Shown here: positions 21,121 to 31,983 of the stretch, one piece after another | Layout of the letters: each line of letters begins with the position of its first letter | How positions within the stretch are numbered: position 1 is the stretch's first letter | From: Citrobacter sp. R56 | GTDB lineage: Bacteria; Pseudomonadota; Gammaproteobacteria; Enterobacterales; Enterobacteriaceae | Length of the DNA: 64,000 nucleotides | Direction: 5' to 3' | NCBI RefSeq assembly: GCF_016811995.1 | Contig: NZ_CP069159.1 | Coordinates: 4,402,001 to 4,466,000 of the forward strand | Notes under the pieces: model-generated | The model's input: only the letters and a program-made list of their open reading frames with translations | What the model was told of the DNA's origin: nothing | Database searches by the model: none | Made by a program: the position numbers and the translations under genes

Positions 21121-23553
21121 CTACAGCAGTTGCGCCAGACGGTTGATGTCTGACTGAATGGCCCCGGCGGTCACGTCACGACCAGCGCCCGGACCGCGAA
21201 TGACCAGCGGGTTATCGCGATACCAGCGGCTTTCGATAGCGAAGACGTTATCGCACGGCAGCAGCGCCGCCAGCGGGTGTTCCGCACGCACCGCTTCCAC
21301 GCCGACGCGCGCTTTGCCGTTGGCATCGAAACGCGCCACATAGCGCAGCACCAGCCCCATTTCGTGGGCGGCTTCCAGACGCTGCACCATCTGCTCATTC
21401 AGCTCATCGCCATTCTCAAAGAAATGGTCGATAGATCCCTCTTCGCAATGCGCAGGCACCAGTGACTCTACACGTACCTGATCCGGCTCGATGTCGTAAC
21501 CCGCTTCACGCGCCAGAATCACCAGTTTGCGCATCACATCTTTACCAGAAAGGTCAACGCGCGGATCCGGCTCTGTCAGCCCCTGCTGCCACGCCTGATC
21601 CACCAAATCGGTAAAGGGAACCGTGCCGTCAAACTGCAGGAACAGCCACGATAGCGTGCCGGAGAAGATCCCGCTGATCGACAGAATGGTATCGCCACTG
21701 TCGATCAGATCGCGCACCGTGTGGTTGATCGGCAAACCGGCACCCACCGTGGCGTTGTACAACCAGTGACGCCCGGTTTTTTCAAATGCGTCATGGATCT
21801 GGCGATACTTATCGCTGGTACTCGCCCCAGCCAGTTTATTGGCGCTGATGACGTGGAAACCGTGGCTGGCAAAATCAAGATACTGGTCGGCCAGTTGCTC
21901 ACTGGCAGTCACATCCAGCACCACCAGATCGTCATACGGGTGCGCACGCATCCACAGGAACAGCGACTCTTCATCCTGCTCAATGGCTTCGTCGTTAAAG
22001 AACGCCAGCGCGCGGCTGGCATCCAGTCCTTCATAGTTCAGCAGGCTACGGCGGCTGTCCACCACCCCTGCCAGCACGAATTCAAAACCGGTACGCGCCG
22101 AGAGCGTGCTTTGCTCACGAGCAAACAGCTCCAGCCAGCGTGAACCGATGTTGCCTTTGCCAAACAGCATCAGACCGATCCGTTTTTCCGCCCGGAAAAT
22201 CGACTGGTGCAAGCCCTGAATCAGGCTTTCGGTCGGTCCGGTGCGCAGGACCGCCACCAGGCTAATGCCCTCTTCCGACTGCCAGGTAAACTCAACCGGC
22301 TGGCCTTTCAGCTGCTGCCAGAAACGGTGGCAGTGCAGCGGGTTACGGGTGACGCCAGCGCCGACCATAGCCACCAGCGCCAGCCCCTGACGCAAACGCA
22401 GTTCGCCCGGCAAACCCGCTTCATCAAGGATTTTCAGCGCGCTGTCGGCCACTTCGGAGGTGTAGCAAAACTGCAGCAACTGGCGGTCATTATGAACGCC
22501 AACTGCCAACGGACGCACCTGCGCCCGTTTCAGAATCTGATCGATATCTTTGTATGCCAGTTTAAAATCCTGGCTTGCAGGTACCTGAAACTCAATCAGG
22601 CAGACATCATCATGGCTGGTCACAATCCGCGCACCGGTACCAGAGGCCAGCACGCGTTCAATACGGGTGGAACCCTGATCCGGCGTGTAGCTACAGCGCA
22701 ATTGCAGATCGATATCGCTCCCGGAGACCGGCTGCAAGGTACGGGCATGCAGAACCGGCGCTGCCAGACGCGCCAATTCACTGGCTTCATCCAAACGCAG
22801 CAGCGGCAGCAGGCAGGCATCTTTCACTTTGCGTGGGTCGGCGCTGTACACCCCGGCCACATCGCTCCAGATAGTGACGCGGGAGGCTCCGGCCAGTGCG
22901 CCAATTTGCGTAGCGGAATAGTCAGAACCGTTACGGCCCAGCAGTACCGTTTCGCCCGCATTACAGCGGCTGATAAATCCGGTCACCACCAGGCGTTTTC
23001 CCGGATGCTGCGCCAGCAGTTGCTGCAATAATGGGTAAGAAAGCCCTTCGTCTACCTGCGGCTGTGCGGCGCGCTCGGCACGTAAAAACTCACGCGCGTC
23101 CAGCCACGCCGACGCCAGTCCCTGTTGGTTAAGCACCGCCGACATCAGGCGCGCCGACCACACTTCACCGTGCCCGACCACTTCCGCATAAACGGCGTCG
23201 GTCACGCCGCTGTCGAGTAACCCCGCCAGCCGTTCCAGGTCATTGACGAAGGCGCTGAGCAGGTCATCTGCAACCTCTGTCGGTAATAATCCACTGATAA
23301 GATCGCTCTGATAGCGACGCAACGTCTGCTGAACCTGATGCGCAGAAAGTCTGTCGGTCTGGCTTAATTTCAGCCAGCTAATCAACTGGTTGGTGGTACT
23401 GCCTGCGGCGGAAACGACCATCATATCGTCGGGCTGCGAGTACTCCGCCATAATGCCTGCGACACGCAGATAACATTTCACGTCTGCCAGACTACTGCCA
23501 CCAAATTTATGCAGTTGACGACCCGTCGTCCCTGCCTGCGCAATCACACTCAT
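21121..23553 (-). CDS. metL: Aspartokinase II / homoserine dehydrogenase II
   Basis: This 810-residue bifunctional enzyme catalyses the first and third steps from aspartate towards methionine. The kinase domain starts with KFGGSSLADV (residues 17-26). The homoserine dehydrogenase half starts near residue 465 with LMLFGKGNIGSRW and contains VISANKLAGASTSDKY and TVGAGLPI. Length equals E. coli MetL. It starts two bases after the metB stop, so the two genes form an operon under MetJ. Confidence 0.97.
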   Translation of the reverse strand: MSVIAQAGTTGRQLHKFGGSSLADVKCYLRVAGIMAEYSQPDDMMVVSAAGSTTNQLISWLKLSQTDRLSAHQVQQTLRRYQSDLISGLLPTEVADDLLSAFVNDLERLAGLLDSGVTDAVYAEVVGHGEVWSARLMSAVLNQQGLASAWLDAREFLRAERAAQPQVDEGLSYPLLQQLLAQHPGKRLVVTGFISRCNAGETVLLGRNGSDYSATQIGALAGASRVTIWSDVAGVYSADPRKVKDACLLPLLRLDEASELARLAAPVLHARTLQPVSGSDIDLQLRCSYTPDQGSTRIERVLASGTGARIVTSHDDVCLIEFQVPASQDFKLAYKDIDQILKRAQVRPLAVGVHNDRQLLQFCYTSEVADSALKILDEAGLPGELRLRQGLALVAMVGAGVTRNPLHCHRFWQQLKGQPVEFTWQSEEGISLVAVLRTGPTESLIQGLHQSIFRAEKRIGLMLFGKGNIGSRWLELFAREQSTLSARTGFEFVLAGVVDSRRSLLNYEGLDASRALAFFNDEAIEQDEESLFLWMRAHPYDDLVVLDVTASEQLADQYLDFASHGFHVISANKLAGASTSDKYRQIHDAFEKTGRHWLYNATVGAGLPINHTVRDLIDSGDTILSISGIFSGTLSWLFLQFDGTVPFTDLVDQAWQQGLTEPDPRVDLSGKDVMRKLVILAREAGYDIEPDQVRVESLVPAHCEEGSIDHFFENGDELNEQMVQRLEAAHEMGLVLRYVARFDANGKARVGVEAVRAEHPLAALLPCDNVFAIESRWYRDNPLVIRGPGAGRDVTAGAIQSDINRLAQLL

Positions 23554-23555
23554 GT

Positions 23556-24716
23556 TTACCCCTTGTTTGCAGCCCGGAAGCCATTTTCCAGGTCGGCAAT
23601 TAAATCTTCGCCATCTTCAATACCCGTGGAGATACGCAGCAACGTCTCGGAGATCCCGGCGGCGGCACGCGCTTCCGGCGCCATGCCCGCATGCGTCATC
23701 GTCGCGGCATGAGAGATCAGACTCTCAACGCCCCCTAAGGATTCCGCCAGCGTAAACAAAGACAGCCCGCTCAGGAAGCGGCGCAACGTCTGCTCATCGC
23801 CATCCAGTTCAAAACTCAACATGGCGCCAAAGCCTTTTTGCTGGCGCGCAGCAATCTCGTGCCCCTGATTCTCCGGCAAAGACGGATGATACAGTTTTTT
23901 CACCAGCGGCTGGGTTTGCAGATAATCAACAATGGCCTGCGCATTGCGTTGAGCCACTTCCATGCGCGGCGACAATGTACGCAGCCCACGCAGCAACAGG
24001 TAGCTATCAAACGCCCCGCCGGTTACGCCGATATTATTCGCCCACCACGCCAGTTCAGTCACGGTATCCGGATCTTTTGCAATCACCACGCCTGCCACCA
24101 CATCCGAGTGACCATTCAGATATTTAGTGCATGAATGCAACACCAGATCGGCACCCAATGCCAGCGGATTTTGCAACGCCGGGCTTAAAAACGTGTTGTC
24201 CACGACGCTTACAGCACCAGCCTCACGCGCCAGCGTGCAGATTTTCGCAATATCCACCACGCGTAACAATGGATTACTTGGGCTTTCCACCAACACCAGT
24301 TTGGGTTTTTCTGCCAGCGCGGCCCGCAGAGCCTGCTCATCACCTTGATCGACAAACAGCACACGATAGCAGCCACGTTTTGCCAGGCTGTCGAATAAAC
24401 GGTAACTGCCACCGTAACAGTCATGCGGTGCCACCAGCAGATCGCCAGGCTTCAGGAATACCGTCGTCACCAGGTGAATCGCCGACATGCCGGTATTGGT
24501 GAGCACCGCGCCTGCGCCGCCTTCAAGCTCTGCCAGCGCGCGCTGGACCACATCACGCGTGGGATTGCCACGTCGAGAGTAATCGTGTGCACGAGGTTCA
24601 TTAAAACCGGTAAAGTTATAGGTGCTGGAAAGGTGAATCGGCGGGACAACGCAACCGTACTGCTCGTCGTCGTTTAACCCGCTACGCACTGCGATGGTGG
24701 CCTGTTTACGCGTCAT
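23556..24716 (-). CDS. metB: Cystathionine gamma-synthase
   Basis: This 386-residue PLP enzyme joins O-succinylhomoserine and cysteine in methionine synthesis. The PLP lysine is in LHSCTKYLNGHSD near residue 198, and the Cys/Met-metabolism signature surrounds it. It is the first gene of metBL and divergent from metJ, with four met boxes between. Confidence 0.97.
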   Translation of the reverse strand: MTRKQATIAVRSGLNDDEQYGCVVPPIHLSSTYNFTGFNEPRAHDYSRRGNPTRDVVQRALAELEGGAGAVLTNTGMSAIHLVTTVFLKPGDLLVAPHDCYGGSYRLFDSLAKRGCYRVLFVDQGDEQALRAALAEKPKLVLVESPSNPLLRVVDIAKICTLAREAGAVSVVDNTFLSPALQNPLALGADLVLHSCTKYLNGHSDVVAGVVIAKDPDTVTELAWWANNIGVTGGAFDSYLLLRGLRTLSPRMEVAQRNAQAIVDYLQTQPLVKKLYHPSLPENQGHEIAARQQKGFGAMLSFELDGDEQTLRRFLSGLSLFTLAESLGGVESLISHAATMTHAGMAPEARAAAGISETLLRISTGIEDGEDLIADLENGFRAANKG

Positions 24717-24777
24717 GTTGAGAAGTTCCTGGGCTGAGTCAGTGAAAGTCAGACCTCAGAGTAAACACTGTTACAAT

Positions 24778-24809
24778 AGACGTCAATACATCTGGACATC
24801 TAAACTTCT
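24778..24809. promoter_or_regulatory. MetJ operator between metB and metJ (four met boxes)
   Basis: Tandem 8-mers AGACGTCA, ATACATCT, GGACATCT and AAACTTCT approximate AGACGTCT and lie in the divergent spacer. MetJ binding would repress metBL and metJ together. Confidence 0.88.
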
Positions 24810-24980
24810 TTGCGTATAGATTGAGCAAACGGAAAATAGCCGTTAAAATTATACGCATTAGCGCACATCCGCGACGGCTAACTTCGTGTAAGGGCCGCGC
24901 CACTACGGTAAACTACGCGCAATTATGGCCTGGATTCAGTTTCCGGCCTCATATTAATGACGAAGAGGATTAAGTATCTC

Positions 24981-25298
24981 ATGGCTGAATGGAGCGGCGA
25001 ATATATCAGCCCATACGCTGAGCACGGTAAGAAGAGTGAGCAAGTCAAAAAAATTACGGTTTCCATTCCTCTGAAGGTGTTAAAAATCCTCACCGATGAA
25101 CGTACGCGTCGTCAGGTGAATAACCTGCGTCACGCCACCAACAGCGAACTGCTGTGTGAAGCGTTCCTGCACGCGTTCACCGGACAACCCTTGCCGAATG
25201 ACGACGATCTGCGTAAAGAACGCAGTGATGAAATCCCGGAAGCGGCAAAAGAAATTATGCGTGAACTGGGGATCGACCCGGAGACGTGGGAATACTAA
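24981..25298 (+). CDS. metJ: Methionine repressor MetJ
   Basis: This 105-residue ribbon-helix-helix repressor uses S-adenosylmethionine as corepressor. The beta strand [15 protein letters not shown] contacts DNA, followed by helices [12 protein letters not shown] and [13 protein letters not shown]. The start MAEWSGEY at 24981 gives the E. coli length; eight extra upstream codons from 24957 are open but not conserved. Its operators are visible at metF and metBJ. Confidence 0.97.
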   Translation: MAEWSGEYISPYAEHGKKSEQVKKITVSIPLKVLKILTDERTRRQVNNLRHATNSELLCEAFLHAFTGQPLPNDDDLRKERSDEIPEAAKEIMRELGIDPETWEY

Positions 25299-25309
25299 AG
25301 CAGTAAAGA

Positions 25310-25340
25310 GCGGCGTGGGTTTAACCCGCCGCTTTTTTTT
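25310..25340 (+). terminator. metJ terminator
   Basis: GCGGCGTGGGTT pairs with AACCCGCCGC and is followed by eight T (25333-25340). Confidence 0.9.
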
Positions 25341-25375
25341 AAAGGTGTAACAAGGACGTTTACCGGTGAAACAAT

Positions 25376-25399
25376 AAGGCAGAGGTTTCCCCCTGCCTT
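25376..25399 (-). terminator. Probable terminator of the GPH transporter gene
   Basis: AAGGCAG (25376-25382) pairs with CTGCCTT (25393-25399). On the minus strand ATTGTTTC follows. It lies about 40 bases after the transporter stop. Confidence 0.5.
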
Positions 25400-25440
25400 T
25401 CAGACTCATAACCCCATCACTTTCATAGGGTACTCACGGG

Positions 25441-26862
25441 CTATTTGCTAATCCCATTGAATTTATTAAGAGTTTCCTCCATTTTGAGCGTTTCTTTTCG
25501 GCCCAGTGGATAGAAATAAATCAAAATCAGTGCTGCCAAAAACAGGCATAAGGCCGGTATGAGATTCGCCATCGTGTAAATGTTTTCCTGCACGGCGCTG
25601 GTTTGCACAGCCCCGCCCGTTGAGGAAGATTGATAGCCGATGATAGCCAGCATAAAACCGCCAATGGCCCCTGCACATGCCTGACCCACTTTGCGGGCAA
25701 AGAAGTTCACACCATAAACGGTGCCATCCTCACGTTCGCCAGTGACATACTGATGATAATCGCACACGTCAGTCATAAACGCCCAAATCATCAGGTTGAA
25801 TAACCCGGCCCCCAGCGTCGCAAGGAACAGGAAGACCAGATAGACTTTCGCATCCGTAATGTGGATGAAGTACATAATCAGATACATCACCACCGAAAAT
25901 AACAGCGCGCCGACGCTGGCTTCTTTTTTACCAAACCGCTTCGTGAGCCAGGACGCCGACGGCGCCAGCAGAATCAGGGAACCAAAGGTAAACAAGAGTG
26001 CGACAGACATTGCTGCTTTATTGTGGAAATAGTCATTAAACAGATAGGTCATATTGGTGCCGGAGAGCCCCTGATTAATAACAATAAGCAGATCCACAAT
26101 GACTAAAACGATCAGTGCTTTATTGCGTAATAATCCCTTCAGCAAAACAGAAACGGGCATGCTCTCTTTCTTTTCCACGCGCACGCGTTCTGTCGTTAAG
26201 TGACAGGTCAGTGTTAAAAAGATAAAAGCCAGTATTGAGCAGCCAATCGCAATCCAGAAGAAATGTTGCCCGGAAATAACCTGACTTCCGTCAACCAGGG
26301 TTGTATACATCAGAATGGGAATAAAAAAGCCGGTTGCCCCGCCACCAATCGCCGAACCAATACTGCGGTAGGTCGAAAGCGAAACACGATCGTCCGGATT
26401 CGAGCTAATCGCTGCTGACATGGCACCATAAGGAATGTTAACGGTCGATAACAACGAACCATAAATAAAATAAGAACAGCAGATATAAATAATTTTCGCC
26501 GTTTCAGAAAATTCATGAACAAACGGCAGAAAAAGAACGACCGAAATGATGCAGAAAGGGTATCTCATGCGACGAACCCAGGGATTAAAACGCCCGTAAG
26601 CTGTCAGTTTAGACGTATCGCATAAGCGCCCTACGGCGACATCAACAAACGCATCAAAGAGTTTTGTCACAAAATAGAGTGACCCGACAATAACGCCGGA
26701 AACACCGAGCACGTTAGTGTAATAAATCATTAAAAAACTATTCACTAACCCAAGAATAAAACAGTTCCCCAGGTCACCACATAAATAACCAATTTTATCT
26801 CTGAATCCGAAAGGCCTAATGGCAATGCTTGTACTTCCTATAACATGTTCATCACTAGACAT
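25441..26862 (-). CDS. GPH-family sugar:cation symporter (TogT-like)
   Basis: This 473-residue inner-membrane protein has about 12 membrane segments and belongs to the glycoside-pentoside-hexuronide:cation symporter family (N terminus KIGYLCGDLGNCF; LFDAFVDVAVGRLCDTS in the first loop). The ATG follows AAGGAG at good spacing and overlaps, as TAATG, the stop of an upstream gene-tail remnant. Beyond that lies a KdgM-family porin. With that porin it may carry oligogalacturonides, as TogT does, or other acidic oligosaccharides (inference). No lyase gene is adjacent. Confidence 0.85.
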   Translation of the reverse strand: MSSDEHVIGSTSIAIRPFGFRDKIGYLCGDLGNCFILGLVNSFLMIYYTNVLGVSGVIVGSLYFVTKLFDAFVDVAVGRLCDTSKLTAYGRFNPWVRRMRYPFCIISVVLFLPFVHEFSETAKIIYICCSYFIYGSLLSTVNIPYGAMSAAISSNPDDRVSLSTYRSIGSAIGGGATGFFIPILMYTTLVDGSQVISGQHFFWIAIGCSILAFIFLTLTCHLTTERVRVEKKESMPVSVLLKGLLRNKALIVLVIVDLLIVINQGLSGTNMTYLFNDYFHNKAAMSVALLFTFGSLILLAPSASWLTKRFGKKEASVGALLFSVVMYLIMYFIHITDAKVYLVFLFLATLGAGLFNLMIWAFMTDVCDYHQYVTGEREDGTVYGVNFFARKVGQACAGAIGGFMLAIIGYQSSSTGGAVQTSAVQENIYTMANLIPALCLFLAALILIYFYPLGRKETLKMEETLNKFNGISK

Positions 26863-27062
26863 TATGTCAACTCCTTAGACACGTTATTCACGCGAAGTAT
26901 TCGTACGTCCTGATACTCAGGGTAATAATAAGGCGCGTTACCACTAACTCTATTTCTATAGTTGCACTCGCCCGAATCACTTACGCCTGCATGATCAGAG
27001 AAATTGTTGCTCGATACGCTGATGCGTGTTGAAATGCAATTCGAATGATGTTTTGTATATAT
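26862..27062 (-). pseudogene. Probable 3' remnant of an unidentified gene
   Basis: This leftward open frame, about 65 codons, fills the spacer between the porin and transporter genes. It contains SNNFSDHAGVSDSGECNYRN and ends ILRVNNVSKELT, with its TAA sharing one base with the transporter ATG (TAATG). Such coupling is typical of operon genes, and the composition is protein-like rather than that of a spacer. It is antisense to nothing. No good start is present, so I read it as the tail of a truncated gene, perhaps a secreted polysaccharide lyase (guess from context only). Confidence 0.45.
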
Positions 27063-27077
27063 AAATGGGATTAACAA

Positions 27078-27758
27078 TTAGAAGTTATAACCAAGACCAA
27101 CACGATAACGTGTCTGGCGATCGTCCGTCGTTGTCGTGTTATAACCTGAGGAGACGTTACCAATTTCAACAAACGGAACCCAGGAACCTATCTTATAAGC
27201 AACACGGAAGTTATATTCATAATCTTCTTTTTTGTTGTTATACAGATCTTCACTATCAGCAATTTTATAAATGCCGTTTAGTTCAAACATCCAGTCATTG
27301 ATGTTATAACCGAGCCAGGCTTCTGGACGATAGACCATACGGTCATCTTTACCTTCAGCGTTTCTACGTGCATATTCCTGACGATAGCGGAACGCCGTCC
27401 ACCAGTTGTCATTGATATTATATTGTACGCGAAGGTAAGGCTTATATATCGCGATATTATCACCCGTTTCGACTGCGATACCTGGCTGCCAGATAAGATC
27501 ATGCCAGGTGAATTGATAGCTTGCAGTATACTCGTTACCGTTGCTTTCCATATTATTCCACGCATCATTAGATTGCGCATCATCGGAACGTGAAATGGCT
27601 TCTACTGCCACACCAAAACCAGTCGCAAAACGGTGAGACATATAAACACGATCATAGTTACGTCCATCGTCATAATATTCATGACGATAATCAACATAAC
27701 CTGCGTGTGCGGCCGCAGAGAATAATGGAATAAGTAGTAACGCGGACTTTAATTTCAT
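27078..27758 (-). CDS. KdgM-family oligogalacturonate-type outer-membrane porin
   Basis: The 226-residue precursor has a signal peptide (KLKSALLLIPLFSAAAHA, cleavage after about residue 19) and ends in aromatic YNF, as a 12-strand beta barrel should. Alternating aromatic and charged strands (YVDYRHEYYDDGRNYDRVY, YKPYLRVQYNINDNWWTAF) match the KdgM/OmpL family of monomeric anionic-oligosaccharide porins. The second ATG (27758) is chosen because AAAAAGGG abuts the first (27764). A KdgR-like palindrome lies about 215 bases upstream. The locus holds yiiX in K-12, so the cassette is accessory. Confidence 0.85.
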   Translation of the reverse strand: MKLKSALLLIPLFSAAAHAGYVDYRHEYYDDGRNYDRVYMSHRFATGFGVAVEAISRSDDAQSNDAWNNMESNGNEYTASYQFTWHDLIWQPGIAVETGDNIAIYKPYLRVQYNINDNWWTAFRYRQEYARRNAEGKDDRMVYRPEAWLGYNINDWMFELNGIYKIADSEDLYNNKKEDYEYNFRVAYKIGSWVPFVEIGNVSSGYNTTTTDDRQTRYRVGLGYNF

Positions 27759-27972
27759 GACCATCCCTTTTTATACAAAATTAAGAAATCAATCCACATG
27801 CTTCTCCGAAAAGGAGCAGACAAAAAGGATTTATGAATAATTTTAAATTTCTAAATGATTGTATTTAAGCAGGAGAGATAAAACCTTTTAAATTTTGCCA
27901 ACAAAAAAAATAAATGGCAAAAACGAAAAGATAAAAACGATGAAGGTCACTAATAGAAACAATTTACCTATA

Positions 27973-27994
27973 AAATAGAAACGATGTTTTATTT
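27973..27994 (-). promoter_or_regulatory. Candidate KdgR box
   Basis: AAATAGAAAC-GAT-GTTTTATTT is a near-perfect palindrome close to the pectin-regulator KdgR operator (AATGAAAC…GTTTCATT type). A partial copy, AATAGAAAC, lies about 20 bases left. It stands in a 330-base AT-rich leader of the porin gene. Regulation by KdgR is an inference from sequence and porin family. Confidence 0.4.
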
Positions 27995-28060
27995 ATGGGT
28001 AAAAATTATTTATTCAGCAAAGAAATAGGTTTTTCAATCTTAAATTGCAGGCACAAAAAA

Positions 28061-28082
28061 AGCGCCGTAAGGCGCTTTTTTC
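28061..28082. terminator. Bidirectional terminator after rpmE
   Basis: AGCGCC-GTAA-GGCGCT (28061-28076) has an A run on its left and a T run on its right, so it can stop transcription from both sides. It lies just past the rpmE stop. Confidence 0.85.
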
Positions 28083-28095
28083 TGAGAAGCAAAAC

Positions 28096-28308
28096 TTATT
28101 TGCTGCCCGGGATGCTGAAACGCTTGTTGAAGCGGTCAACACGGCCACCGGTTGCAACATCACGCTGCTTGCCAGTGTAGAACGGGTGGCACTGGCCACA
28201 TACGTCCAGGTTCAGATCGTGACCAACGGTGGAGCGGATCTGGATGGAGTTACCGCAAGAGCAGTTTGCAGTAATCATTTCGTATTTCGGGTGAATATCT
28301 TTTTTCAT
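28096..28308 (-). CDS. rpmE: 50S ribosomal protein L31
   Basis: This 70-residue ribosomal protein is the zinc-binding form: cysteines at positions 16, 18, 37 and 40 (ANCSCGNS and VCGQCHPF). It forms part of intersubunit bridge B1b. It closely matches E. coli RpmE and is divergent from priA, as in K-12. Confidence 0.97.
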   Translation of the reverse strand: MKKDIHPKYEMITANCSCGNSIQIRSTVGHDLNLDVCGQCHPFYTGKQRDVATGGRVDRFNKRFSIPGSK

Positions 28309-28386
28309 GGGAAACCTCAGTTAAGGCCGCGTCGCTCTTCCAGCCCTAACGCCAGACACCACGCGATGTTGATAGTATAGTTTTGA

Positions 28387-30708
<2,322 letters not shown>

Positions 30709-30865
30709 CCCCCTCATGATGCGAGGTGGATCGAAATATTCAGGACTCATCACACTTTTTATGAAAATTCTGTAACCGCTTCCATTAACTATCTGATAAA
30801 AATGATCCTGACATTAGTTTTCCAGGGATAGGTCTGCGCCTGCATGCCCCAGGCGAGGAGAGAGA

Positions 30866-31891
30866 GTGAAACCGAAGAATCAGGTTGCTGCCGCTACAAT
30901 GAAAGATGTTGCTCTAAAGGCGAAAGTCTCAACGGCAACCGTGTCCCGCGCGTTAATGAACCCAGATAAAGTCTCCCAGTCGACCCGTAGCCGGGTGGAA
31001 CAGGCAGCTATGGAGGTGGGCTATTTACCGCAATCGATGGGGCGAAACGTTAAACGCAATGAATCACGCACAATCCTGGTGATAGTCCCGGATATCTGCG
31101 ATCCATTTTTCAGTGAAATTATCCGTGGCATCGAAGTGACCGCGGCAAAGCAAGGCTATCTGGTGTTGATCGGCGATTGCGCCCACCAGAATCAGCAAGA
31201 GAAAACGTTTATCAATCTGATCATCACCAAGCAGATTGACGGCATGCTGCTGCTCGGTTCACGTCTCCCCTTTGACGCCAGTATCGAAGAACAGCGCAAT
31301 CTGCCGCCCATGGTAATGGCGAACGAATTTGCACCCGAACTGGAGTTGCCGACCGTTCACATCGATAACCTGACCGCCGCGTTTGATGCCGTGAATTATC
31401 TGCATGAACAAGGGCATCAGCGCATTGGCTGTATCGCCGGACCCGAAGAGATGCCGCTTTGCCACTACCGTTTACAAGGCTATGTTCAGGCACTGCGTCG
31501 TAGCGGTATTACGGTTGATCCGCATTATATCGCTCGCGGCGATTTCACCTATGAAGCAGGTGCGAACGCGCTTCAACAACTGCTCGAACTGCCGCAACCG
31601 CCTACGGCCGTGTTCTGCCATAGCGATGTTATGGCGCTCGGGGCGCTTTCCTGGGCCAAACGCCGTGGTCTGAGAATTCCCGACGATCTGTCCATTATTG
31701 GTTTCGATAACATCGCGCTGGCGGAATTTTGTGATCCACCCCTGACTACCGTTGCACAGCCACGCTTTGAAATTGGACGAGAAGCTATGCTGTTATTGCT
31801 CGATCAACTGCAAGGGCAGAATGTCAGCAGTGGTTCACGTTTACTGGACTGCGAGCTTATAATTCGGGGTTCAACGCGCGCTTTAACTTAA
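30866..31891 (+). CDS. cytR: CytR, LacI-family repressor of nucleoside genes
   Basis: This 341-residue repressor has its LacI HTH at about residues 11-37 (TMKDVALKAKVSTATVSRAL) and a periplasmic-binding-protein-like effector domain after it. CytR acts with CRP on nucleoside uptake and catabolism genes (deo, udp, cdd, nupG), with cytidine as inducer. It closely matches E. coli CytR and keeps the priA-cytR-ftsN order. Confidence 0.96.
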   Translation: MKPKNQVAAATMKDVALKAKVSTATVSRALMNPDKVSQSTRSRVEQAAMEVGYLPQSMGRNVKRNESRTILVIVPDICDPFFSEIIRGIEVTAAKQGYLVLIGDCAHQNQQEKTFINLIITKQIDGMLLLGSRLPFDASIEEQRNLPPMVMANEFAPELELPTVHIDNLTAAFDAVNYLHEQGHQRIGCIAGPEEMPLCHYRLQGYVQALRRSGITVDPHYIARGDFTYEAGANALQQLLELPQPPTAVFCHSDVMALGALSWAKRRGLRIPDDLSIIGFDNIALAEFCDPPLTTVAQPRFEIGREAMLLLLDQLQGQNVSSGSRLLDCELIIRGSTRALT

Positions 31892-31983
31892 AGTAAACGC
31901 TTTAAGACTCCCCTGTCTGGTCAAAGGCCCGCCGCTTAAGTAACATGGCGGGCTGACGAACGAATAAATACAGCGAAACGATA

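Noticed and set aside
22207-23031. Plus-strand frame of 274 codons opposite metL
   Set aside because: Antisense shadow; metL is full length and unambiguous.
24957-24980. Longer MetJ start
   Set aside because: The eight extra codons precede the conserved MAEWSGEY start and are not part of known MetJ.
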